Positions 24,682 through 31,969 of a stretch of DNA of 38,903 nucleotides are shown piece after piece (within the stretch, counting starts at the first letter, position 1; every line of letters begins with the position of its first letter). The notes beneath the pieces are model-generated. The model did not search any database, was not told the DNA's origin, and saw only the letters and a program-made list of their open reading frames with translations. Source of the DNA: Deltaproteobacteria bacterium (GTDB lineage: Bacteria > Myxococcota_A > UBA9042 > PHBI01); the NCBI GenBank assembly GCA_011526585.1, contig WYBB01000047.1, forward strand, positions 1 through 38,903. Direction: 5' to 3'. The position numbers and the translations under genes are program-made.

Positions 24682-24894
24682 GGAGTCCGGGTGCGTGGCG
24701 GTCGGCTACGTGGCCCATCGGACGATCCCAGCGCAACGCTCGGTGGGTCGTTCAGCTCGCGGCGCCGACGGCGCCAGCGGGTCGTGCGCGTGGCAGACGC
24801 GGCGCGCACGGCAAATGCTCACTGGTGACTCCACGACTCCTGCCCGCGCCCGCGAGCGGGGGCCCCGAGTCCTTTGCCCACAAGGAGACTCTCC

Positions 24895-25752
24895 ATGCTC
24901 AACAGCATCTCTACCTCACGTGAGCGCATGCCGGGGAGCGAGCGCGTGTCGGTGATCGCACGTTGGCTCGCGAATCAGCGCGCGATCCCGACTTCGATGA
25001 CCGAACCGACGGCCTGGCAGCTCCTCGAGGAGGGCCGCAACGGCGGGCTCGAGCTGGAGGGACCGAAGGCGCCCCTGATCGTGCAGCCGCGCTTCTCGCT
25101 CTGGCTCGTCGGCCAGCTCGGCGGTCGCCCGCTCATGCACGTCTTCGCCAACGAGGAGGGCGCGACCGCCAAGGCGCAGCAGATCGGTGCCGAGATGAAG
25201 GTGCCCGTGCTCTTGATCGACCGCGGCGGCGACATCGTGAGCCGCTTCGATCCGCCGCAGCCCGCGGCCGCTTCGGTGATGCCGCCCGCGAACCCGCCCC
25301 CGGTGCCGACCGCCGTCGCGCGGCCGCCGACGCCGGCGCCCCAGACGGCCGCACCCGCGGCACCCGCGGCGAAGCTCGCCGAGGTCAGGCCAACGCCCGA
25401 GGTGAAGGTCGAGGCCCCCAGGCCCGCGCCCGAGATGAAGGTCGAGGCCCCCGCGCCCGAGGCGAAGGTCGAGGCCCCCAAGCCGATGCCCGAGGTGAAG
25501 GTCGAGGCCCCCAGGCCCGCGCCCGAGGCGCCGGCGGTCAAGGCCGAGCAGCCCCGGCCCGAGGTCGAGGCGCCCGCCGCGCTCAAGTCGGTCGTGCTCA
25601 AGGTCGAGCGCCACGAGGGCCGCTGGGGTGTCTTCTACGAGGGCCGCGTCATCGCCACGGCGCCGACGCGTGACAAGGCGCGGCACCGCGCCAAGATCCT
25701 CAAGGCCGATCCGGACTTCGTCCAGGATCCGCGCCCGATGCCCGAGGAGTGA
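24895..25752 (+). CDS. Unknown protein with a PEVKVEAP-repeat linker
   Basis: I do not recognise a family for this 285-residue protein. The start ATG24895 follows AAGGAG by 7 nt. Residues 1-110 form a compact region with PRFSLWLVGQLGGRPLMHVF and VPVLLIDRGGDIVSRFD; residues about 113-215 are an Ala/Pro/Glu/Lys-rich linker with four near-identical copies of a PEVKVEAP-type motif; residues about 225-285 are a second globular part (VLKVERHEGRWGVFYEGRVI) recalling the DUF2188-like fold in style, which I hold as weak. There is no signal peptide. The small gene at 25845 follows after 92 bp on the same strand. Confidence 0.82.
   Translation: MLNSISTSRERMPGSERVSVIARWLANQRAIPTSMTEPTAWQLLEEGRNGGLELEGPKAPLIVQPRFSLWLVGQLGGRPLMHVFANEEGATAKAQQIGAEMKVPVLLIDRGGDIVSRFDPPQPAAASVMPPANPPPVPTAVARPPTPAPQTAAPAAPAAKLAEVRPTPEVKVEAPRPAPEMKVEAPAPEAKVEAPKPMPEVKVEAPRPAPEAPAVKAEQPRPEVEAPAALKSVVLKVERHEGRWGVFYEGRVIATAPTRDKARHRAKILKADPDFVQDPRPMPEE
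25396..25521 (+). repeat. Four in-frame tandem units (33, 27, 33, 33 nt) coding for the PEVKVEAP linker
   Basis: Each unit begins CCCGAG and contains AAGGTCGAGGCCCCC. The first and fourth units are identical in 33 nt as far as I can compare, which points to recent duplication. Confidence 0.8.
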
Positions 25753-25844
25753 GCCCGCGCAACCGGCGAGCCGCACGCAAGTCAACCGAGCCCGGCGACG
25801 AGATGGCTTCGTCCGCCGGGCAGGTCATTCAGGAAGGAGTCGAT

Positions 25845-26078
25845 ATGCCGAGCTATGACACATTCGTGAGCGCGCTCGAGACGCGCTTTGATTTCCATTC
25901 CGCGCGAGTCGTCGCCAAGGACGCCGTGAAGTCCGCGGGCCTCGAGGACCGCACGGACTGGACCGACGACGAGCTCAAGCTCGCCGCGGCCAACATCCCG
26001 TCGGTCGGCAAGGACCTGCGACCGGTGCTGGAGCGTTTGGGGTTGGCGCAGCCCGAGGGCGAGCCGACCTCGAACTGA
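25845..26078 (+). CDS. Small acidic helical protein of unknown function
   Basis: The 77-residue product starts at ATG25845 with AAGGAG 5 nt upstream; a longer in-frame start upstream is not supported by a ribosome binding site. The sequence is mostly helical and acidic (ALETRFDFHSARVVAKDAV, DDELKLAAANIPSVGKDL) with a charged flexible tail. It has no signal peptide, membrane segment or cysteine. The spacing (92 bp) and strand suggest co-transcription with the PEVKVEAP-repeat gene. A perfect stem-loop follows the stop. Confidence 0.8.
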   Translation: MPSYDTFVSALETRFDFHSARVVAKDAVKSAGLEDRTDWTDDELKLAAANIPSVGKDLRPVLERLGLAQPEGEPTSN

Positions 26079-26082
26079 CTTC

Positions 26083-26102
26083 GCGTCTCGAATGCGAGAC
26101 GC
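26083..26102 (+). terminator. Perfect 8-bp stem-loop after the small gene
   Basis: GCGTCTCG, loop AATG and CGAGACGC begin 5 nt after the TGA at 26076-26078. CTTCGC and GCGAAG flank it and could lengthen the structure. There is no T-run, as at the other candidate terminators here. Confidence 0.5.
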
Positions 26103-26196
26103 GCGATGCGAAGGCGGGCCGGGCACGCTCGGCCTCGCCACCTTGTCCCCATGCGGGGGGCAGGCGTCGGCCCCGCGGCAAAGCGGTTCGTTGGGG

Positions 26197-26226
26197 CTGA
26201 CCTGACGGTCCGGGTGATGGTAGAAG
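26197..26226 (+). promoter_or_regulatory. Candidate leaderless promoter of the globin gene
   Basis: CTGACC (26197-26202), an 18-nt spacer and TAGAAG (26221-26226) end 6 nt before GTG26233. Confidence 0.4.
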
Positions 26227-26232
26227 GTAGGC

Positions 26233-26682
26233 GTGAGCGCGCCAGACCACCCGTCGAGCGATAGAGTCCGGATGCAGCGCCTGCTAAGGGAGAGCTTCGA
26301 GATCGCGCTGGAGCGCGACGACGACTTCCCGCGGCTCTTCTACGATGTGCTCTTCCACCGGCACCCGGAGATCGAGGCGCTCTTCGGCGAGCGAGGGCGC
26401 GGCAAGAACTCGCCGGACGCGCAGCGCATCATGTTCGGCCAGACGTTGATCGCCATCGTCGATCACGTGCACGACCCGGCTTGGCTCGAGGCGACGCTCC
26501 CGCCGATGGGCCGGACCCACATCGGCTACGGGGTGACCGCGCCGATGTACGACTACGTCGGTGACGCGCTCTTGACCGCGTTCGCCGAGGTCTGCGCCGA
26601 GACGTGGACGCCCGCGCACGAGGCGGCGTGGCGCGAGGCCTACGGCCTCATCGCCAGCACGATGCTGAGAGGCGCGACATGA
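26233..26682 (+). CDS. Single-domain globin of the flavohaemoglobin type
   Basis: The 149-residue protein is a haem-binding globin. Comparison from memory with bacterial flavohaemoglobin places Tyr37 (FYDVLF) at B10, Gln64 at E7 and His96 (RTHIGYGV) as proximal ligand, followed by the typical YDYVGDALL and WREAYGLI helices. There is no FAD/NAD reductase domain, so it cannot by itself work as an NO dioxygenase. The start is GTG26233. The stop overlaps the start of the FHA-AAA+ gene by ATGA (26679-26682). The Tyr/Gln pocket suits binding of O2 or NO, and the coupling suggests a sensory or protective role tied to that regulator. This is inference. Confidence 0.9.
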   Translation: MSAPDHPSSDRVRMQRLLRESFEIALERDDDFPRLFYDVLFHRHPEIEALFGERGRGKNSPDAQRIMFGQTLIAIVDHVHDPAWLEATLPPMGRTHIGYGVTAPMYDYVGDALLTAFAEVCAETWTPAHEAAWREAYGLIASTMLRGAT

Positions 26683-28181
26683 GCGGCAACGACGATGTCG
26701 GGCTCGAGACGATCGACGACGAGCTGCCCTGGGGCAGCCGGCGCACGTTGCCGCAGGGACCGGCCACGCGCCTGGTGATCGCCTGGTCGCTCGATGAGCC
26801 GGAGCGCCTCGGCGAGAGCGCCGAGGTGAAGGGCGAGATGGTGCTCGGCCGCGGCGACGTCGACCCGGCGGACGACCGCCCGCGCGTGCGCTTCGGTCGG
26901 GCGCGTCCCGGCGTGACGCTGCCCGGGCCGCCCTTGGCCGAGGCGCGCCTGTCGCGCCAGCAGCTCCTCATCGATCCGCTGCCGCAAGGTCGGCTCGCGC
27001 TGCGCTCGGTGGGGCGCTGTCGCATGTACGTCAACGGCGTCGAGACGAGCGAGGCCGAGGTCGGCGATGGCGACGCCGTGCTCTTCCGCAACGCGCTCCT
27101 CCTGCTGGTGACGCGACGGCCGCCGATGCCGGCGCTCAAGCAGTGGTCGCTCGAGCGACACCCGTTCGCCTTCGGCGCGGTCGACCCGTTCGGGATCGTC
27201 GGCGAGAGCACGGCGAGCTGGAGCTTGCGCGATCAGCTCGCGGTCGTCGCGGGCGCGAGCCTGCACGTGCTCATCCACGGGCCGAGCGGCGCCGGCAAGG
27301 AGCTGGCGGCGCGGGCGATCCACCGGCTCTCGCCGCGGGCCGATCGGCCGCTGGTCGCGCGCAACGCGGCGACCTTCACCGACACGCTGATCGACGCAGA
27401 GCTCTTTGGAAATATAAAGAATTTCCCGAACGTCGGCACCCCCGAGCGGGCCGGCTTGATCGGCGAGGCCGATCGCTCCTCGCTCTTCCTCGACGAGATC
27501 GGCGAGCTGCCGACGGCGCTCCAGGCGCACCTCCTGCGCCTGCTCGACCGGGACGGCGAGTACCATCGCCTCGGTGAGGCCAAGCCGCGCAAGGCCGACG
27601 TGCGCGTCCTGGCCGCGACCAACCGCGACGTCGAGTCGCTCAAGCACGACTTCCTCGCGCGGCTCACGGCGCGCGTGAGCCTGCCCCCGCTGGCGCAGCG
27701 CCCGGAGGACGTGCCGCTCATCGCACGCCACATCCTCGAGGGCTTCGCCGATCGCAGCCCGGATCTGGCGCAGCGCTTCTTCGAGCGCCGGCACGGCCAG
27801 CGCGCCGAGGCGCGGATCATGCCCGAGCTGATGGCCGCGCTGCTCAGGCACCCGTGGGTCCTGAACATCCGCGAGCTCGAGCGCGTGCTCTGGGTCGCGG
27901 TCTCGTCGAGCCCGGGCAACTACATCGGGCTCGGCCCCGAGACGCAGAAGGAGCTGCTCGCGGCGCAGGAGCGACCTCCCGAGCGCGGCGTGACGGAGGC
28001 GGTCAAGATGGCGACGCCGCGGGGCGAGCTTCCCGACCGCGAGCGCGTGGTCGCGGCGCTGGAGGCCGCCAAGGGCAAGGTGGCGCAGGCCTCGAGCGCG
28101 CTCGGTCTGACGAGCCGCTATGTGCTCTATCGCTTGATGCGGCAGTACGGGCTCGCGGAATCGAACGCCGACCAGGCCTGA
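26679..28181 (+). CDS. FHA-AAA+ regulator resembling sigma54 activators but lacking the GAFTGA loop
   Basis: The 500-residue protein has an N-terminal FHA-like domain (GRG at 57-59, Ser92-Arg93, Asn119-Gly120), an AAA+ domain with Walker A GPSGAGKE (201-208) and Walker B SLFLDEIGELP (268-278), and a Fis-type helix-turn-helix at the end (about 445-490). In sigma54 activators the ELFG motif is followed by a GAFTGA loop that contacts sigma54. Here ELFG (241-244) is followed by NIKNFPNVGTPER, so GAFTGA is absent; similar loops are common in FHA-AAA+ proteins of Myxococcota. The protein should therefore act without sigma54, perhaps as an ATP-dependent DNA-binding regulator. It is coupled to the globin gene and ends 24 bp from the convergent kinase-ATPase gene. 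Confidence 0.9.
   Translation: MSGNDDVGLETIDDELPWGSRRTLPQGPATRLVIAWSLDEPERLGESAEVKGEMVLGRGDVDPADDRPRVRFGRARPGVTLPGPPLAEARLSRQQLLIDPLPQGRLALRSVGRCRMYVNGVETSEAEVGDGDAVLFRNALLLLVTRRPPMPALKQWSLERHPFAFGAVDPFGIVGESTASWSLRDQLAVVAGASLHVLIHGPSGAGKELAARAIHRLSPRADRPLVARNAATFTDTLIDAELFGNIKNFPNVGTPERAGLIGEADRSSLFLDEIGELPTALQAHLLRLLDRDGEYHRLGEAKPRKADVRVLAATNRDVESLKHDFLARLTARVSLPPLAQRPEDVPLIARHILEGFADRSPDLAQRFFERRHGQRAEARIMPELMAALLRHPWVLNIRELERVLWVAVSSSPGNYIGLGPETQKELLAAQERPPERGVTEAVKMATPRGELPDRERVVAALEAAKGKVAQASSALGLTSRYVLYRLMRQYGLAESNADQA
27402..27427 (+). other. AT-rich hairpin inside the FHA-AAA+ gene at the GAFTGA-equivalent loop
   Basis: GGAAAT (27408-27413), a 7-nt loop and ATTTCC (27421-27426) form a perfect 6-bp stem. 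The stretch has codons such as ATA, AAA-rich and AAT that are otherwise nearly absent from this gene. It encodes GNIKNF. Confidence 0.55.
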
Positions 28182-28205
28182 GTGGGTCGACCGGCCCGAG
28201 GCTCC

Positions 28206-31200
28206 TCAGACCAGGGGATAGAGCAGCGCGGCGAAGCGGTCGGGATCGACCACGCCGCGCGCGCGGAGCGAGCCGCGGAGCGGTGCGGCTTCGGGCGCGC
28301 CGGACAGGTCGTGGCGGCGCAGCGCGGCGAGGTCGGCGAAGAGCGGCTGGCCGGTGGCGCGGTAGCCGGACTCGGCGCGGTCGAGCGCCAGCGCCGGGTC
28401 GACGCCGCGACAGGCGGGCAGGAGCCCGGCGGCCAGCGCGTCGGTCCAGGGCGTCTTGCGGCGTAGGAGCGGCGCGAGGTGCTTGCGGGCGACGCGCAGC
28501 GCGCCGCGATCGCCGGCCTTGGCCGCGTGCACGGCGGCGCGCGCGATGAACTCGTGCATGCGCAGGGCGAGCACCTCGATCGCGAGCAGGCGTGAGCGAC
28601 GCAACGCGGGCAGGAGGCGCATGAGCGTGGCATGACCCTCGGCGGCGCGGCCGGCGTAGAGGTGGCCCTCCGCCTCGAGGCCGAGCGCGTTCAGGTGCGG
28701 CAGCATGAAGCGCTCACCGGGCCAATGGGAGATCACCTCGCGAGCCTGTTCGATAGCTCTATCCGGGCGGTCGCGACAGAGATCACACCACGGAAGCAGG
28801 GTCGCTCCGAGCATGGTTCTAGTATACAGGTCGCCGCGCCGATCGGCGTCGGCGAACCAGCGCGGCACGTCGGCGAGCACGCCCTCGACGTCGCCGGTCT
28901 GCTGGCGCGCGAGCGCGGCGAAGTACTGCACGACGCCGAGCTCCCAGGCGAGGCCGTGTCCCTGCGAGGCCGCGGCGGAGGCGGCGCCTTCACCGAGGAG
29001 CTGCGCGAGCACACGCTCGATCTCGCCGTGCGCGCGCGGCCAGTCGAAGCGCGAGAACGCGATCATCGCGCGACCGACGCCCGCCCAGACGAGGCTGGTC
29101 ACGTCGGCGTCGGGCTCGGCGGCGAGCGCGCTGGCCATCCCGGCGTAGCGCTCGGCGCGGGCGAGGCTCTTGGGACCGAGGCCGGCGAGGAACATCGCGG
29201 CCATGCCCAGACCGCGCCCGAGCGACCTCCGCTCGCCCGCGACCAGCGCGAGCCGCAGGTGGCGCACGAGGAAGCCCAGGCCGCGCAGGATGTCGACGTT
29301 GGCCAACCCCTGACAGGCCGCCCAGTTGACCTCGATGCGCACGAGCAGCCGGTGCGGGACGCGGTGCGAAGGCACGATGGTCGTGCGCGCGCCGCGCAGA
29401 CGCAGGCGCAGATCCTCGGTGACGAGGGTGAGCGCCGCCGCCGCGGTCGAGCGGGGCAGGCGCTCGCCGACCATGGCGAGCACCGGACGCAAGGCGGCCA
29501 GGCCCTGGTCGAGGTGGCCGGCGCGGAGGTAGTGCTCGGCGCGGCGTCGCTCGAGCGTGACGCGATCGGAGACGTCGGGCGAAGCGAGCAGGCGGTCGAG
29601 CACGCGCGCGGCGGCGAGGTCGCGACCCGCCAGCTCGAGGGCCGAGGCTTGTGCGCGCAGGAGCTCGGCGGCGACGTGGGCGGGCGCGCCGTCGAGCGCA
29701 TGCGCGAAGAGCTCGGCCGCGTGGGAGAAGGCGAGCGCGTCGAGCGCGCGCCAGGCGGCGACGGTGAAGTGGGGCGAGGCGCGCTCGGGCGCGCCGGCGG
29801 CGAGGTGATGGCGCGCGATGGCCTCGTGCTCGTCGGGCTCGTGGCGCTCGAGGGCCGTGGCGAGGCGGGCGTGCAGGCGTTCGCGCTCGGGCGGTGGGGA
29901 GGCTTCGCTCGCCGCTTCGCGCACGCGGTCGTGGGCACACTCGAAGCGCTCGAGCGCGTCGGCGACGTAGCGGCGGCGCACGACGCGCTCGGCGAAGAGC
30001 ACGCGCAGGTCGTCTTCGACGAGCCCCGGCGCGCGCTCGACCGCGGTCGCGAGGGCGGCGAGGGAGAGCGGGCGGCGCGCCAGCGCGATCGCGGCGAGCA
30101 GCGCGCGGACCTCGCTGGGCAGGCGGGCGACGCGCTCGGACAGGACCAGATCGAGCGAGATCACCGCGGCGTCGCCGTCGCCTTGCCGGCGCGCGAAGCG
30201 GCGGGCGAGCTCGAGCAGGAGGTAGGGGTGGCCGCGCGACTCGGCGGCGAGGCGCTGGCCGGCGGTGGGATCGGAGCCGATGAGCGCGGTGGCGAGCCCA
30301 TGCGCTTCGTCGTCGGACAGCGGCGCGAGCTCGAGCGACTCGCAGGCGAGGTCGGGCGCCGCGGCGGCGAGCGCGGTGTAGAACGACGCGTCGAGGTGGT
30401 CGCTGCGACAGGTCGTGACGAGCAGGATGGGCGCGCGGCGGGTGAGCGCCGTGGCGATCAGGCGGGCGCCGTCGGCGTCGCCCCACTGCGCGTCGTCGAG
30501 TACGAGCACGAGCGGCGAGGGGCCGGTCCGCGCGATGGCGGAGAGCAGCTCGGCAAAGGCTTCGAAGGCGCGGCGCTGCTGCTCTTGCGGGGTCGGCTCG
30601 GCGGCGTGGTGGGGCGAGGGGATGAGCAGCGGGATCAGGACGGGGAACATGCGCGCCAACGCGGCGGCGTGAGGCGGCATGAGGCCGCCGAGCGCGTCGG
30701 GCGAAAGCGTGGCGAGGTAGGCGGCGAGCGCGTCGACGAGGGCATCGACGCTCTTGAGCGGGATCGCCTCACGCTCGAAGGCGCGCCCGCGCAGGACGAG
30801 GGCGCGGCCCGAGACGAGCGCGTCGAGCTGGGCGATGAGGGCGGACTTGCCGAGGCCGGAGGCGCCTTCGATGCGCACGTGGAGCGGCCCGGCGCGGGCA
30901 CGCGCGAAGGCGTCGAGGAGGCGCGCGATGAGGGCGCGGCGTCCGATGAACGGCGCGACCAGGGAGGTCGGCGCGGCGGGTGCGCGCTCGCTGAAGCGCG
31001 CGAGCACCTCGGCGCCGGCCGGGCGGCGCGTGGGGTCGGGGTCGAGCAGCGCGAGCGCGAGCGCGGCGAGATCGGGCGGGCAGCCGGGCACGAGCTCACG
31101 TGGGTCGCGGGCGGCGGCGAGCGCGCGCACGTCGGGCGGCGAGGTGTCGTCCCAGGCAAACGGCAGGGCGCCGGTCAGCGCCTGGTAGAGCACGACGCCG

Positions 31201-31931
31201 AAGCTGTACCAGTCACTGGCGGCGCCCAGCGGGGCGACCGCGGCCTGCTCGGGCGACATGTAGGCGGGCGTGCCCTGGAGGCGACGACCGGTCTGCGAGG
31301 AGGCGGCGTCGAGGGTCGTCGAGAGGCCGAAGTCGACGAGCACGACGCGGTCGTCGCGGTCGACGAGCACGTTGGAGGGCTTGATGTCGCGATGCAGACG
31401 GCCGGCGCCGTGCAGGGCGACCAGCGCCGAGGCGAGGTCGCGGAAGGCGCGGCGAAGGCGCGGCCACTCGAGCGCGCGCAGCGCGATGGCGGGCGCGACG
31501 ATGGGAGGCGAGGGCGCGCGGGGCGGCGTGGGTGGGGGAGGGTCGAGCGGCTCGTCGCAGGTGACGAGGGTGACGGGCGAGGCGAGCGGAGCGGAGTCGC
31601 CGCGCAGCGCGGTCATGAGGTCGACCCCGTCGACGAAGTCCATGACGACGAACCAGCGACCGGACTCGGCGACCAGCGCGTGCACGCGCACGACGTTGGG
31701 GTGGTCGAGGTCGACGAAGGCGCGGAACTCGAGCTTGAAGCGCTGGAGCGCGGTGGGGTCGAGGCGGACCAGCTCCTTCATGGCGACGCGCTTGCCGGTC
31801 ACGCGATCGAGGGCCTCGTGCACGACCCCGAACGCGCCCGAGCCGACGACGCGAAGGCGCTCGTAACGCGGGGCCGTGGGGGTGCTCGGACCGCGGAGCT
31901 CGAGCGAGTTCAACGCCACGGATCCGTTCAT
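28206..31931 (-). CDS. Ser/Thr protein kinase fused to a large ATPase/TPR-like signalling region
   Basis: The 1241-residue protein has a Pkn-type kinase domain (about 23-315) with Lys52, HRD (180-182), DFG (200-202) and a Pro-rich insert at 111-150, then a P-loop ATPase with Walker A EGASGLGKSALI (355-366) and Walker B LVLVLDDAQWGDAD, and about 700 residues of helical repeats of the predicted-ATPase (COG3899-like) type. Such fusions are common large signalling kinases in Myxococcota. No membrane segment is seen. The start ATG31931 has no strong ribosome binding site. It follows the caspase-like lipoprotein gene after 38 bp on the same strand, so co-transcription is likely. The sequence around 28811-28830 is unusually AT-rich for the gene. 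Confidence 0.92.
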   Translation of the reverse strand: MNGSVALNSLELRGPSTPTAPRYERLRVVGSGAFGVVHEALDRVTGKRVAMKELVRLDPTALQRFKLEFRAFVDLDHPNVVRVHALVAESGRWFVVMDFVDGVDLMTALRGDSAPLASPVTLVTCDEPLDPPPPTPPRAPSPPIVAPAIALRALEWPRLRRAFRDLASALVALHGAGRLHRDIKPSNVLVDRDDRVVLVDFGLSTTLDAASSQTGRRLQGTPAYMSPEQAAVAPLGAASDWYSFGVVLYQALTGALPFAWDDTSPPDVRALAAARDPRELVPGCPPDLAALALALLDPDPTRRPAGAEVLARFSERAPAAPTSLVAPFIGRRALIARLLDAFARARAGPLHVRIEGASGLGKSALIAQLDALVSGRALVLRGRAFEREAIPLKSVDALVDALAAYLATLSPDALGGLMPPHAAALARMFPVLIPLLIPSPHHAAEPTPQEQQRRAFEAFAELLSAIARTGPSPLVLVLDDAQWGDADGARLIATALTRRAPILLVTTCRSDHLDASFYTALAAAAPDLACESLELAPLSDDEAHGLATALIGSDPTAGQRLAAESRGHPYLLLELARRFARRQGDGDAAVISLDLVLSERVARLPSEVRALLAAIALARRPLSLAALATAVERAPGLVEDDLRVLFAERVVRRRYVADALERFECAHDRVREAASEASPPPERERLHARLATALERHEPDEHEAIARHHLAAGAPERASPHFTVAAWRALDALAFSHAAELFAHALDGAPAHVAAELLRAQASALELAGRDLAAARVLDRLLASPDVSDRVTLERRRAEHYLRAGHLDQGLAALRPVLAMVGERLPRSTAAAALTLVTEDLRLRLRGARTTIVPSHRVPHRLLVRIEVNWAACQGLANVDILRGLGFLVRHLRLALVAGERRSLGRGLGMAAMFLAGLGPKSLARAERYAGMASALAAEPDADVTSLVWAGVGRAMIAFSRFDWPRAHGEIERVLAQLLGEGAASAAASQGHGLAWELGVVQYFAALARQQTGDVEGVLADVPRWFADADRRGDLYTRTMLGATLLPWCDLCRDRPDRAIEQAREVISHWPGERFMLPHLNALGLEAEGHLYAGRAAEGHATLMRLLPALRRSRLLAIEVLALRMHEFIARAAVHAAKAGDRGALRVARKHLAPLLRRKTPWTDALAAGLLPACRGVDPALALDRAESGYRATGQPLFADLAALRRHDLSGAPEAAPLRGSLRARGVVDPDRFAALLYPLV

Positions 31932-31969
31932 AGCGGAGAACGTGTGTGACGAAAAGTGATGTCGCAGGG

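Larger units (their letters stand above)
24402..24894 (+). other. 493-bp intergenic region with several hairpins and a long candidate leader
   Basis: No convincing gene is present; the short open frames here have no ribosome binding site and no family. Visible structure: a stem-loop at 24457-24473, a 12-bp palindrome at 24475-24486, an 8-bp inverted repeat at 24507-24544, a 6-bp inverted repeat at 24579-24597, an AT-rich patch at about 24630-24680 that contains a candidate promoter, and then about 210 nt of GC-rich leader with short self-complementary segments such as GGCGCC at two places 3 nt apart. The leader ends in AAGGAG before ATG24895. I cannot match it to a known riboswitch. Confidence 0.55.

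Noticed and set aside
24682..24894. Known riboswitch in the long leader
   Set aside because: I could not match any conserved riboswitch core by eye; only short self-complementary segments are present.
24504..24923. Small gene inside the 493-bp intergenic region
   Set aside because: The frame has no ribosome binding site, no recognisable composition and overlaps the real start at 24895.
26679..28181. Sigma54-dependent activator
   Set aside because: The GAFTGA loop is missing; the sequence after ELFG is NIKNFPNVGTPER.
28632..31949. Plus-strand open frame of 1105 codons opposite the kinase-ATPase gene
   Set aside because: The minus strand has intact HRD, DFG and Walker motifs; the plus frame shows none.
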